Positions 34,570 through 44,076 of a DNA stretch of 64,000 nucleotides are shown here, one piece after another (position 1 is the stretch's first letter; each line of letters opens with the position of its first letter). The notes under the pieces are model-generated. The model saw nothing but the letters and a program-made list of their open reading frames with translations. It was not told where the DNA came from and ran no database searches. Origin of the DNA: Acidiflorens sp963841945 (GTDB taxonomy: Bacteria > Acidobacteriota > Terriglobia > Terriglobales > Acidobacteriaceae); the NCBI GenBank assembly GCA_963841945.1, contig CAWJFC010000007.1, forward strand, positions 124,001-188,000, read 5' to 3'. The position numbers and the translations under genes are program-made.

Positions 34570-36402
34570 GTGAACGAGTCCGCAAGAATCGACGGCTATG
34601 CTCTGATCGGAGACCTGCGCACCGCTGCATTGATCAGCGACTATGGTTCACTGAATTGGCTTTGTTGGCCTGACTTTGATTCAGAAGCTTGCTTCGCCCG
34701 ACTGCTGGGAGGTCGTTCGCATGGCTTCTGGTCAATCTCTCCAACGACAACCACAAAGATCGAACGGCGATATCTTCCTGGCACTCTGATCGTGGAGACC
34801 ACTTATAGCGAATCCACAGGCGCGGTTGCGTCGGTCACCGACTTCATGACCATCCGCGAGAAACACTCCTGCTTAGTTCGGATCGTGCGCGGAATTAAGG
34901 GGCGCAGTCGGATGACGACCTTGTTTTCGCCGCGCTTCGACTACGGGGCTGTAGACCCGCGAATAACAGCGCAAGGAAAAGGTGCTTGGAACATAATTTC
35001 AGGGCCGCACCGTCTCACCCTGCGCACGGATGTTCGTTTGCGATGTGAAAAACAAACTTTGGCCGCAGATTGGTCTTTGCACCCTAGCAAGAGTAATTAC
35101 TTCACAGTGCAATACACCAATTCTTATTCCGACAAAGCTCCGAAACCCGTCCAAGCTGAAAGTGCATTGGAAGAAACTGCCCGCTTCTGGAAACGATGGA
35201 CTAGGCGCAATCGATATCGCGGCCCCTATCGAGAGCAAGTGGAGCGGTCTCTGATTACGTTAAAAGCGCTTACCTATGCTCCTTCTGGTGGATTCGTGGC
35301 CGCGCCGACGGCGTCGCTGCCAGAGAAAATCGGAGGCAACCGAAATTGGGACTATCGTTTTTGCTGGCTGCGGGACACGACATTCAGCTTGCAGGGCCTG
35401 CTGGAATGCGGCTTCGAAGAGGAGGCCCGAGCTTGGCTAGGTTGGCTGAACCGTTCGATCATGGGAGATTCCAGCCAGCTGAAAATCATGTACGGCATCA
35501 GCGGAAAACGTGAACACACTGAGTGGCAAGCGGACTGGCTCCCCGGCTACGCGAGATCGACGCCGGTACACATTGGCAACAAAGCGTCTTCCCAACTCCA
35601 ACTCGACACCTACGGAGAGATGCTGGATTCCATTTACCGTTCCCGTCACCACGGCATGTACCCGAACGAGGACAAGAGCGGCGCTGCGATTGAAGTTCCT
35701 CTGCTCGAGCAGCTGGAAAAACTCTGGAGTTCGCCAGACGAAGGATTATGGGAGTTCCGCAGCGGTCCACATCAATTTACGCACTCGAAGGTGATGTCAT
35801 GGGTGGCCTTTGATCGCGGAATTCGGATGGTCGAGGAGTTCGGCATAAAAGGCCCGGTCGATCGTTGGCGCAAGGTGCGCAGCAGAATTCACGCGGAAGT
35901 CTGCAAGAAAGGTTTTCATCGGAGGATGAACAGCTTTACCCTGAGTTACGGAAGCACACATCTCGACGCGAGTCTTCTGCTGATGCCGATCGTGGGTTTT
36001 CTACCGATTGAGGATGAACGGGTTGCCGGAACGGTACGCGCTATTGAAAGGCATTTAATGCGCGACGGTTTGCTGCTGCGTTACGACACCAAGAAAGTCA
36101 AAGACGGTCTACCGGCGGGAGAGGGAGCATTTCTGGCATGCAATTTCTGGTTGATTGACGTTTATCTGCTGCAAGGCCGACATGAGGAAGCCAAGAGTTT
36201 TTTCGAGCGCCTGCTCTCAATTTGTAATGACGTGGGCCTGCTGTCAGAAGAGTACGACGCAAAGCATGGATTAGTGGGGAACTTCCCCCAGGCCTTTTCT
36301 CATGTCGGTCTCATCAACGCTGCGATGAGCCTGCAGGCGGGCACCTCGCTACGATTGCGCGAGCTAGAAAACCCACGAGGGCATAACGAACGAACCGGCT
36401 AA
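34570..36402 (+). CDS. GH15 glucoamylase-type glycoside hydrolase
   Basis: A 610-residue cytoplasmic GH15 protein. It has the N-terminal super-beta domain (RIDGYALIGDLRTAALISDYGSLNWLCWPDFDS) and the alpha/alpha barrel, with RNWDYRFCWLRDTTFSL at about 257-273 and LSEEYD near 558, which hold the expected catalytic region including a glutamate. Activities in this group include glucoamylase, glucodextranase and trehalase, so hydrolysis of alpha-glucans or trehalose is likely. The start is GTG at 34570. Divergent to the M24 operon across a gap of about 340 bases (34233-34569) that shows no clear gene; it precedes an SDR gene by 131 bases. Confidence 0.87.
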   Translation: MNESARIDGYALIGDLRTAALISDYGSLNWLCWPDFDSEACFARLLGGRSHGFWSISPTTTTKIERRYLPGTLIVETTYSESTGAVASVTDFMTIREKHSCLVRIVRGIKGRSRMTTLFSPRFDYGAVDPRITAQGKGAWNIISGPHRLTLRTDVRLRCEKQTLAADWSLHPSKSNYFTVQYTNSYSDKAPKPVQAESALEETARFWKRWTRRNRYRGPYREQVERSLITLKALTYAPSGGFVAAPTASLPEKIGGNRNWDYRFCWLRDTTFSLQGLLECGFEEEARAWLGWLNRSIMGDSSQLKIMYGISGKREHTEWQADWLPGYARSTPVHIGNKASSQLQLDTYGEMLDSIYRSRHHGMYPNEDKSGAAIEVPLLEQLEKLWSSPDEGLWEFRSGPHQFTHSKVMSWVAFDRGIRMVEEFGIKGPVDRWRKVRSRIHAEVCKKGFHRRMNSFTLSYGSTHLDASLLLMPIVGFLPIEDERVAGTVRAIERHLMRDGLLLRYDTKKVKDGLPAGEGAFLACNFWLIDVYLLQGRHEEAKSFFERLLSICNDVGLLSEEYDAKHGLVGNFPQAFSHVGLINAAMSLQAGTSLRLRELENPRGHNERTG

Positions 36403-36476
36403 TAAACCGCATCAAAGCGCAGACGAAAGAAGACGTCATGCAGTTAGGAATCTGGCCCGAACCCCGACCTACGCAA

Positions 36477-36493
36477 AAGTCTCTAAGAGACTT
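36477..36493. other. short hairpin between GH15 and SDR genes
   Basis: AAGTCTC and GAGACTT pair around TAA, a seven-base perfect stem, 75 bases after the GH15 stop. No T-run follows, so it is a weak terminator at best; it may be a small operator for the SDR gene that starts 41 bases later. Confidence 0.3.
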
Positions 36494-36533
36494 CTTGCAA
36501 TAGTTCGAGGTTCGCGCTCAAAGGAGAGTATTC

Positions 36534-37580
36534 GTGAAAAATGAAGTTGTGGTGGTTACAGGCGCCTCTGCTGGATTAGGTCGCGCGATCGCTCGTCATT
36601 TCGGAAGCCATGGAGCAAGTGTTGGCTTGCTGGCAAGAGGAGTCGACGGTCTTGAGGCTGCTAAGCGGGAGATTGAAGCCAGTGGTGGCAAGGCGTTAGT
36701 CTTGCCGACCGACGTAGCGGACTCCGATGCCATGGACCAGGCGGCCGCGGCTGTTGAGCGGGAGTTTGGTCCTATCAATATCTGGGTGAATAACGCAATG
36801 GCTTCGGTCTTCTCTCCAGTCAAAGAAATGGAGCCGAAAGAATACAAACGCGTTACGGAAGTGACCTATCTCGGCGTTGTCTACGGAACGCTCTGTGCCT
36901 TGAAACGCATGCTGCCGCGCGACGAAGGGACCATTGTTCAGGTCGGTTCGGCGCTTGCCTATCGCAGCATTCCCCTGCAATCTGCCTATTGCGCTGCAAA
37001 ACATGCAATTGCGGGATTCACCGACTCGCTCCGCTGCGAACTTATTCATGACCAGAGCAACATTCGCCTCACCATGGTGCAGATGCCTGCATTGAATACG
37101 CCTCAATTCGGATGGGTCAAGAGCCGCCTCAAGCACAAAGCGCAACCGGTCCCTCCGATCTTTGAACCAGAGGTAGGCGCGCATGCCGTTTACTGGGCTG
37201 CGCACAATGATCGCCGGGAAGTCTACGTCGGTTCGCCCACCGTCGCTGCCATCGTCGGAAACAAAATTGCTCCGGGTCTGCTGGACCACTATCTGGGCCA
37301 TACCGGCTTCAAGTCGCAACAGACCAATGAACCGGAAGATCCCAATCGGCCCAACAATCTTTGGTCGCCCGTACCTGGGGATCATGGAGTTCGGGGAACC
37401 TTTACGGGCAGAGCGCATGCACGAAGTTATGAGCTCGAGGTGTCGCTGAACCGGCGCTGGATCGCAGCCGCAATAGGCGGCCTCATCGCAGCCGGCAGCT
37501 ACTACTTCACATCGCGAACACGAAAGATTGATCCCTTGAGAAAGAGTAGATCGGAACGCATCTATCGCCGGGCAGCATAA
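36534..37580 (+). CDS. SDR family oxidoreductase with C-terminal membrane anchor
   Basis: GTG at 36534 has AAAGGAGAG eight bases upstream. The 348-residue protein starts with the NAD(P) motif TGASAGLG (about 9-16), has NNAMAS at about 87-92, the catalytic serine in VGSALAYR and YCAAKHA with Tyr and Lys. After the SDR core (to about 235) comes a proline-rich spacer and a membrane helix at about 306-325, then a basic tail. Such long SDRs occur beside glucan- and trehalose-handling genes in many soil bacteria. Substrate unknown. Confidence 0.87.
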   Translation: MKNEVVVVTGASAGLGRAIARHFGSHGASVGLLARGVDGLEAAKREIEASGGKALVLPTDVADSDAMDQAAAAVEREFGPINIWVNNAMASVFSPVKEMEPKEYKRVTEVTYLGVVYGTLCALKRMLPRDEGTIVQVGSALAYRSIPLQSAYCAAKHAIAGFTDSLRCELIHDQSNIRLTMVQMPALNTPQFGWVKSRLKHKAQPVPPIFEPEVGAHAVYWAAHNDRREVYVGSPTVAAIVGNKIAPGLLDHYLGHTGFKSQQTNEPEDPNRPNNLWSPVPGDHGVRGTFTGRAHARSYELEVSLNRRWIAAAIGGLIAAGSYYFTSRTRKIDPLRKSRSERIYRRAA

Positions 37581-37607
37581 GAAAGCCTCTGTTCAAGACA
37601 GTCACTC

Positions 37608-38145
37608 GGCTTCTGTGGAAGCTGCTGCTAATTTACGAAACACGAGACCGGTGGCCGCACCGTAAGCTAGGTGCGCCGCCAGCGCTTCAGTGCGCATGCC
37701 TGCACTGTGGTCCTTGCGTTTCAGCACGCCGAGCAGGTAAAAGCAACTCATTTCCTACATACCGGACCCCCACCCCGAAGCCAAGGCCAGCCGGGGCCGA
37801 AACGATTCTCGATTGTGCGATTGCCCTCGGCAGAGGCTCGCCAACGGCACCAATAATAAGGACCGCGATCGCGATGGTGGCGGCGTCCAGATAAATGATT
37901 GTCGCTCGAGCAAAGCGCGGCAGTGCAGGATTTCCTTCGAATCGCACAACGCGCGGGCGAAGCCGGAGTGCGTGGGACAAGCTTGCGCCCGTTTCGCTTG
38001 GTTGAATCCTCCGGCAATTTCTAGCGTGTGGTCGGATCCCACGATAGAAAAAATTGGGCCTATCATGTGCATCGGTGTACCGCATCGACCTCGACGGCAA
38101 ACAGTTCGTCCATCTGAGCCACAATCGCGTCCGCCACAAACGCAA
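37608..38145 (-). pseudogene. decayed membrane protein gene
   Basis: The minus strand can be read as ATIAIAVLIIGAVGEPLPRAI, then GFGVGVRYVGNELLLPA; after one shift it goes on LGVLKRKDHSAGMRTEALAAHLAYGAATGLVFRKLAAAS to a stop near 37608. The joined text looks like a small multi-helix membrane protein. Upstream of about 37900 the frame is unclear. No start codon with a ribosome site is seen. Region 37581-38179 otherwise holds no gene. Confidence 0.4.
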
Positions 38146-38179
38146 TCACGTTCGTCGCGCGGATGCGAACGGCCCTCGT

Positions 38180-41103
38180 CTAGACGGGTAAGCGGTCGCT
38201 GAGCAAGAGACCAACAGGGAAGTTCCGCAACATTTTCCCGATCGATAAGGTTCGCCTCTCGGGTTCTCCGCTAAGAGCGATGCACTCGCCCGTGAACGCG
38301 TTATGCACGCAGGCCGCTGTCGTCTTTGGGATTTCAACGCTGGTGTCGCCCCACAAAGAGTCATCGCACGGCGTGGTAAACCGATCTCCCAGCAGCGTCG
38401 CACAGAGTCGCGGCACGGCCACAATTGCCAATCGTCCCTCATGTTCTCTGGCGAATGCGCAAATATGGTTCGCCTTGTCGCCGTGAACGTCAAGGGGAAG
38501 ATATCTCCCGTTCTGAAAGAGGTCTGAATCGTTCTTCCGGATCGAGAGAGTCCTCTGGGTGACATAGAGCTTGATACGACCGTCCCTCATGTTAGCAAGC
38601 ATCGCGCCAACACTGCCGCGCAGTGCTCTATTTTGCGATTCCGGTCCTGACGGTTCGCTCCGAGCGACGGCTGGGGTTTCCTTTAACATGTGCCGTCGCA
38701 GCTCATAGTCCACCGGTCGTCTGTTGTCCGGATCGACCAGGCTGAAGTCCCACAATTCGTTTCCCTGATAAAGGTCCGGCACTCCTGGCAATGTCATCTT
38801 CAGCAAACACTGCGACAGGCTGTTGAACATTCCAATCTGCGAAATCCTCTTCTGAAATTCGGCAAAATCAGCGAGGAATCGGTTGCTGGCGCGGCGATCC
38901 AGGATTGCGCATGTAAAGTCAGTGAGTGCATTCTCGTATTCTGAGTTCTTATTTGCCCAACTCGTGGATACTTTTGCCTCCCGCACCGCCTTCAGCATGT
39001 AACCTTCAATCCTTTTGGAATACGCCTTCCACCCACCATCATCCAGTTCCTCGAACGGCCACGTGCCGAGCAGCGTCTGGTACAGAAGATAGTCGTCGTT
39101 GCGGGTAGGAGCGATTGCGCCATCGACCATGGATTTGCGACTGCGATTCCAGTCCCTCCACTTCCGCAGCGACAAGCGCCAGGGGCCTGGCATCTCCGAA
39201 AGAATGTTGATCCGGGCCCGCACATCTTCCGAGCGTTTTGAGTCGTGCGTCGACGAGGCAAGCATGGAATGCGGCCAGCGCTGGGCACGTAGTTCGTTCT
39301 TCGCGTGAAATTCGTCAATCGTCGTCCCAAACTTGGAGGGATCCCCCCCACTTCGTTAAGAGAAACGAGCCGGTTGTAGCGATAAAACGCAGTGTCCTCA
39401 AGTCCCTTCGCCATCACCGCTGCGGTCACCTGCTGGAACTTCATCGCAAATCGCGTGACTGCCCGCTTGTAGCAGCCCGACTGCGATCCGTTGACCTCGA
39501 GCAGCAGAATTCTCTCGATGAGATCAAATACGCTCAAGTCCGCGGCGTTGCTTCGTCTTTTTCCGGCAGCCACGGCCAGAGCCACCAGTTTCCGGTCCTC
39601 CGCCGACACATCGCCGTCGCTGACGTAAGTTCGATAAACGGGGAAGCTCGCAATGATCTCCGCCAACGCGCTGCGCAACGCGTTCAAGGTGAAGTCGCAA
39701 GTGTGCCGGTTCGCAAGAGCGATCCGGCTTAGAAGATTTGCCAGCACGCTCAGTTCGCTGGCCAGCGCCACCTTCAAAATTAACTTCTTGCAGGTATAAA
39801 CGAGGTCTGGATATTCCTCGCGCCGGCCGGTAAACGCGCGGTAGATCCGTTCCATTCTTGAGGCCGCTGCCGGATCGACAAAGAGCCCATTAATAAGGTT
39901 CGCAACCTCGTACCCGGTTGTCCCTTCGACTGGCCAATCCTCCCGCAGACGTTCGTCGCCAGTCAGGATTTTCTCAACGACAATGTAGCTATGAAGGTCC
40001 TGCTTTGCCTTCACCGCGCATTCATCTCGCAGCCTCAGCAGATACTCCCTCGGATCATAAAGTCCATCCGGATGATCAATGCGCAGCCCATTCACTTTTT
40101 GCTGCGCCACCAGTTCCAGGATCAAGCGATGGGTCTTCTCGAAGACCTCCGGATTCTCCATCCGCAGTGCGGCCAGGTCATTGACGTCAAAGAATCTCCT
40201 GTAATTAATGTCATCCGCGGCTACTCGCCATTGCGCCAGGCGAAACGCCTGTGCCTTGATCAGTTCGTGCAAATCGTCAAAACTGCGTAGATCATCAAGT
40301 TTCCCATTCAAGGTCTCCACATTGTTGTCTAAAAAATCCTTGACCTCGTCCGACCGTCCAAACAACGTGGCCAGACGTCGCTTTTGTACTTCTTTTTCCT
40401 GTTTCCGCTCGGCACGCTTGTCCGGCGCCAGACTCGCGCTTCGCTTCGGCAGATGGCTGAAAGCGGTCGATATGCTCTGCAACTCAAGAAAATCGTGATG
40501 GGTGTTCCCGATCGCCGCTTGCAGCACCTCCGACCGGAGGTTCAAGATTCGCGGATACTCACTCGGGTCGATCGGAAAGCGATGCTGAAAGTAAAGAATG
40601 CTGAATTCCCCATGCTCAACATCGAAGGTCAGTTTGAGTTCGCGATGCTCGAGCATGTTGCCATATTGATCCTCGAGAACCGGGATCAGAACTTTCCCTC
40701 GCAGTTCATCCTTGATCGGATTCCAGTCGATGTCGAAGAACTCCGCGTACTCCGAGGCCTCGCCATTCTCCAGCACATCCAACCACCACGCGTTGTCACT
40801 GCCCATCACGCCCATGTGATTGGGAACGATATCGAGAATCTGCCCCATTCCATGCGTGCGCAGAGCCTTCATGAATAATTCGTAGTCCTCGGCCGAGCCG
40901 ATTTCCGGATTAAAGCATTTGTGATCGACGATGTCGTACCCGTGCGTGCTGCCTGGGCGCGCTCTTAGATAAGGCGAGGCGTAGCAGTGGCTAATCCCAA
41001 GCGACGCCAGATAGGGCACGAGCGCCGCCGCATCGCGAAAAGTGAACGAGCGATTAAACTGCAACCGGTAAGTCGCCGTCGGAATGGTGGGAGGAGCGTT
41101 CAT
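38180..41103 (-). pseudogene. treY: malto-oligosyltrehalose synthase, frameshift in a G tract
   Basis: TreY changes the reducing-end alpha-1,4 bond of malto-oligosaccharides into an alpha,alpha-1,1 bond. The first frame starts with ATG at 41103 and has PTATYRLQFNRSFTFRDAAALVPYL, the barrel motifs DIVPNHMGV, GLRIDHPDGLYD and VVEKILTGDE with the catalytic Asp and Glu. After SLNEVGG the frame must shift by one base at a run of seven C on the plus strand (39343-39349); the continuing frame gives DPSKFGTTIDEFHAKN and later MLASSTHDSKRSEDV to a stop at 38180. With eight bases the gene would be intact (about 975 residues). The partner TreZ and GlgX/TreX genes lie on the other strand. Confidence 0.85.
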
Positions 41104-41312
41104 GGAGCTCTAGCCCAAAGAAATTGCAAGATCGATCGTGCATCCCGGGAGGTTCCCCGCCTCTCGACGGTCAGCCTCTCAGGGTTATGCCATGCGCACT
41201 GAACGGAAGGAATACGGCGCATCCTGTACTCGGGTGCCAGGCATGAACGGGCGATCCACCCCCACCACGTCCAAGCCATAGCGCGTAGTCTCTGGTCGCC
41301 AGCCGTTCAGGG

Positions 41313-41609
41313 CTACTTGTTCGCGACTTCCACGCAAGTGGCTGTTACCACGACTCCGTCGCATACCAACTTCCCGTCAGTTCGTTGGGCGCAGGGGCGC
41401 GTAAAGCTCTCCGCGGTCATCTTCAGGCATCGACTCGGTATGATCAGGCTCGATGCAGGCCGTTTTGGAGTCGTCACGCATCCCACCGCCGCCAGGCAAA
41501 GCGCGGCGATTAATCCAGGCGCGCATCCGGTTCGATGTCGAAAACACGAAGTCAACTTACAGCCAGCGAATCTAGATACGTCCTTACCGTTCACCGCTTG
41601 TTGCGCCAC
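41313..41609 (-). CDS. putative small cysteine-rich lipoprotein
   Basis: The frame contains a lipoprotein signal (LIAALCLAAVGC, Cys at about position 44) followed by VTTPKRPASSL and a short tail with four further cysteines in a repeated pattern (RCLKM, RPCAQR, LVCDG, ATCVEV). The true start is probably inside the first 35 residues, which look unlike a signal peptide. No family is recognised. It is divergent from the GlgX/TreX gene and lies upstream of TreY on the same strand. The tandem repeat at 41637-41670 is just before its start. Confidence 0.45.
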   Translation of the reverse strand: MAQQAVNGKDVSRFAGCKLTSCFRHRTGCAPGLIAALCLAAVGCVTTPKRPASSLIIPSRCLKMTAESFTRPCAQRTDGKLVCDGVVVTATCVEVANK

Positions 41610-41636
41610 GACGAAAGGCTTTGAAACTTCTAATTC

Positions 41637-41670
41637 GGATTCATGTTCAACACGGATTCATGTTCAACAC
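41637..41670. repeat. 17-base perfect tandem repeat with palindromic cores
   Basis: GGATTCATGTTCAACAC occurs twice head to tail. Each copy contains the nine-base palindrome TGTTCAACA (41644-41652 and 41661-41669), 17 bases apart, about one and two thirds helical turns. It lies 28 bases upstream of the lipoprotein frame and about 240 bases upstream of the GlgX/TreX gene, in a 300-base gap that holds no other recognised feature. Two regulator sites are a fair reading. Confidence 0.6.
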
Positions 41671-41909
41671 CGCGCATAAGATGCACGAGCCGGAGTGGGC
41701 GGAATGTTTTTTGTGGGCACTTCAATAACGCTGTCCAAGGGTGAGTGTCCGGCGATTGTAACTACGTTCCCCTTACAGGCCTCTAAGGAGACAGCACCTG
41801 CTGCATAGGGAGACTCCTGTATTGTTCACAGCGCCTTTCTTGGGAATCATCAGACTGCTGTGTTGCACCCTACCCTCGGAACCTATTAGAGCGATCTTAA
41901 AGGAAGGTT

Positions 41910-44072
41910 ATGGCACCAATCGTCTGGCCCGGTAGACCCTATCCTCTCGGCGCAACTTGGGATGGAGAAGGGGTTAATTTCGCTCTCTTCTCTGAACACG
42001 CGGAGAAGGTCGAGCTCTGTCTCTTCGACGACGCGGGACGCCGCGAAATGCATCGTCTCGCGCTTACCGAACAGACCGACCAGGTCTGGCATTGCTATCT
42101 GCCTGAAGCGCGTCCCGGCCTCCGTTACGGTTACCGCGTCCAAGGCCCGTATGAGCCAGCGAGAGGACTGCGCTTCAATCGAAACAAGCTTCTGCTCGAT
42201 CCTTACGCCAAGCAGATTCAAAACGGCATCCGGTGGCACGATGCGCATTTTGGGTACCGGATCGGCCATCGCAATCAGGATTTGTCATTTGATCGTCGCG
42301 ACAGCGCCGCCGGAATGTTGAAAGCGGTCGTGGTCGACCCCGCATTCACGTGGGGATCGGATCGTCCGCCGAAAACGCCTTGGCACCACACCATCATTTA
42401 TGAAACCCACGTGAAAGGGTTCACCTTTCAACATCCCGATGTGCCACAGCATCTGCGCGGAACCTACGCTGCCCTCGCGACCGCGCCCATCATCGATTAC
42501 CTCACACGGCTCGGAGTCACCGCCGTCGAGCTTCTTCCCGTACACGCCTTCGTCGATGACCGCCAGCTGACCGAACGCGGTCTCCGAAATTACTGGGGTT
42601 ACAACTCAATTGGCTTCTTCGCGCCCGAACCGCGTTATTGTGCCACCGGCCATATCAACGAGTTTAAGACCATGGTCAAAGCTCTACACTCGGCTGGGAT
42701 CGAAGTCATACTTGACGTCGTTTACAATCACACTGCGGAAGGCAATCAACTCGGCCCCACCCTATCGTTCCGCGGCATCGACAACCCGGCCTACTACCGC
42801 CTGGTTCCTGATAATCCACGCTACTACCTTGACTACACGGGCACGGGAAACACGCTCAACATGCGCCATCCGCGTGTGTTGCAGCTCATCATGGATAGCC
42901 TGCGTTACTGGGTTCTGGAGATGCACGTTGACGGCTTTCGCTTTGATCTCGCCGCTACGCTGGCGCGCGAACTTCACGAGGTCGATCGCCTCGGCGCCTT
43001 TCTCGACATCATTCACCAGGATCCGGTGCTCTCGCAGGTCAAACTCATCGCCGAGCCATGGGACCTCGGCGAAGGAGGCTATCAGGTCGGAAAATTCCCC
43101 GTCGGGTGGGCCGAATGGAATGACAAGTATCGCGATGCCGTCCGGTCCTATTGGAAGGGTGATGGCGGGTTAATTGGCGAACTTGCCTATCGCATCACAG
43201 GTTCCAGCGATCTCTATGCCCGCAGTGGACGCAAGCCGTACGCCAGCATCAATTTCGTGACCGCGCACGATGGTTTCACGCTGCAGGATCTGGTCAGCTA
43301 CAACCACAAGCACAACGAAGCCAATGGAGAAGAAAATCGCGATGGCACCGACGACAATCGTAGTTGGAACTGTGGAGCCGAAGGTCCCACCGACGACCCG
43401 GAAGTCAATCAGCTTCGCACCCGCCAGAAAAGAAACATTTTGGCCACGCTTCTTCTTTCGCAAGGTGTCCCCATGATTCTTGCGGGCGACGAGATTGGCC
43501 ACACGCAACAGGGCAACAACAACGCATATTGCCAGGACAGCGAAATAAGCTGGCTCTCATGGGATCCGGAGCAAATGGACACGGAGTTCCTAGGTTTTGT
43601 GAAGCGCCTGATCGCCCTGCGCAAGGATCATCCTGCATTTCGCCGGAGAAATTTCTTTCAGGGCCGTAATATCAAAGGTGCCGAGGTTACCGATATCGCC
43701 TGGTTTCGTCCCGATGGCCAGCAAATGACCGATGAAGAGTGGAATCAGGCATTCGCCCGCAGCCTCTGTGTTTCGCTCTCCGGCGAAGCTGTGGACGAAG
43801 TGGATGAGCGGGGCCAGCGTGTTCGCGATGAAAATTTCTTATTACTCTTGAACGCACACCACGAGGGGATTCCATTCACATTGCCATCGGCCACGCCGGA
43901 GTCTGGTTGGATCGCGCTCATCGACACGTCATGCCAGACTACCCGACGCCCGGACGCTTTTTACAAGGGTGGCAGCGCATACCCGCTGCAGGCGCGCTCC
44001 TTGGCGCTTCTTGTCGAACGCGCGGCCAGCCAGATTAGGGCGGAAGACCGCCGCTATTCTGTTGCTTCATGA
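41910..44072 (+). CDS. glgX: glycogen debranching enzyme (GH13_11)
   Basis: Hydrolyses alpha-1,6 branches of glycogen or limit dextrins to give linear malto-oligosaccharides. The 720-residue product has an N-terminal CBM48-like domain (GRPYPLGATWDGEGVNFALFSEHAE) and the GH13 barrel: LDVVYNHTAEG, nucleophile Asp in GFRFDLAAT (about 345), acid/base Glu in AEPWDLG (about 382), and TAHDGFTLQDLVSYN (about 453). It is of the GlgX/TreX type; in trehalose clusters the same enzyme is called treX. AAAGGAAGG lies just before the start. The stop is five bases before the TreZ start, so the two are co-transcribed and supply the TreY/TreZ pair. Confidence 0.93.
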   Translation: MAPIVWPGRPYPLGATWDGEGVNFALFSEHAEKVELCLFDDAGRREMHRLALTEQTDQVWHCYLPEARPGLRYGYRVQGPYEPARGLRFNRNKLLLDPYAKQIQNGIRWHDAHFGYRIGHRNQDLSFDRRDSAAGMLKAVVVDPAFTWGSDRPPKTPWHHTIIYETHVKGFTFQHPDVPQHLRGTYAALATAPIIDYLTRLGVTAVELLPVHAFVDDRQLTERGLRNYWGYNSIGFFAPEPRYCATGHINEFKTMVKALHSAGIEVILDVVYNHTAEGNQLGPTLSFRGIDNPAYYRLVPDNPRYYLDYTGTGNTLNMRHPRVLQLIMDSLRYWVLEMHVDGFRFDLAATLARELHEVDRLGAFLDIIHQDPVLSQVKLIAEPWDLGEGGYQVGKFPVGWAEWNDKYRDAVRSYWKGDGGLIGELAYRITGSSDLYARSGRKPYASINFVTAHDGFTLQDLVSYNHKHNEANGEENRDGTDDNRSWNCGAEGPTDDPEVNQLRTRQKRNILATLLLSQGVPMILAGDEIGHTQQGNNNAYCQDSEISWLSWDPEQMDTEFLGFVKRLIALRKDHPAFRRRNFFQGRNIKGAEVTDIAWFRPDGQQMTDEEWNQAFARSLCVSLSGEAVDEVDERGQRVRDENFLLLLNAHHEGIPFTLPSATPESGWIALIDTSCQTTRRPDAFYKGGSAYPLQARSLALLVERAASQIRAEDRRYSVAS

Positions 44073-44076
44073 TGAG

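Noticed and set aside
39340..39352. Programmed frameshifting in treY
   Set aside because: Homopolymer runs can promote slippage, but no stimulatory structure or known example in this family supports it; sequence error or mutation is simpler.
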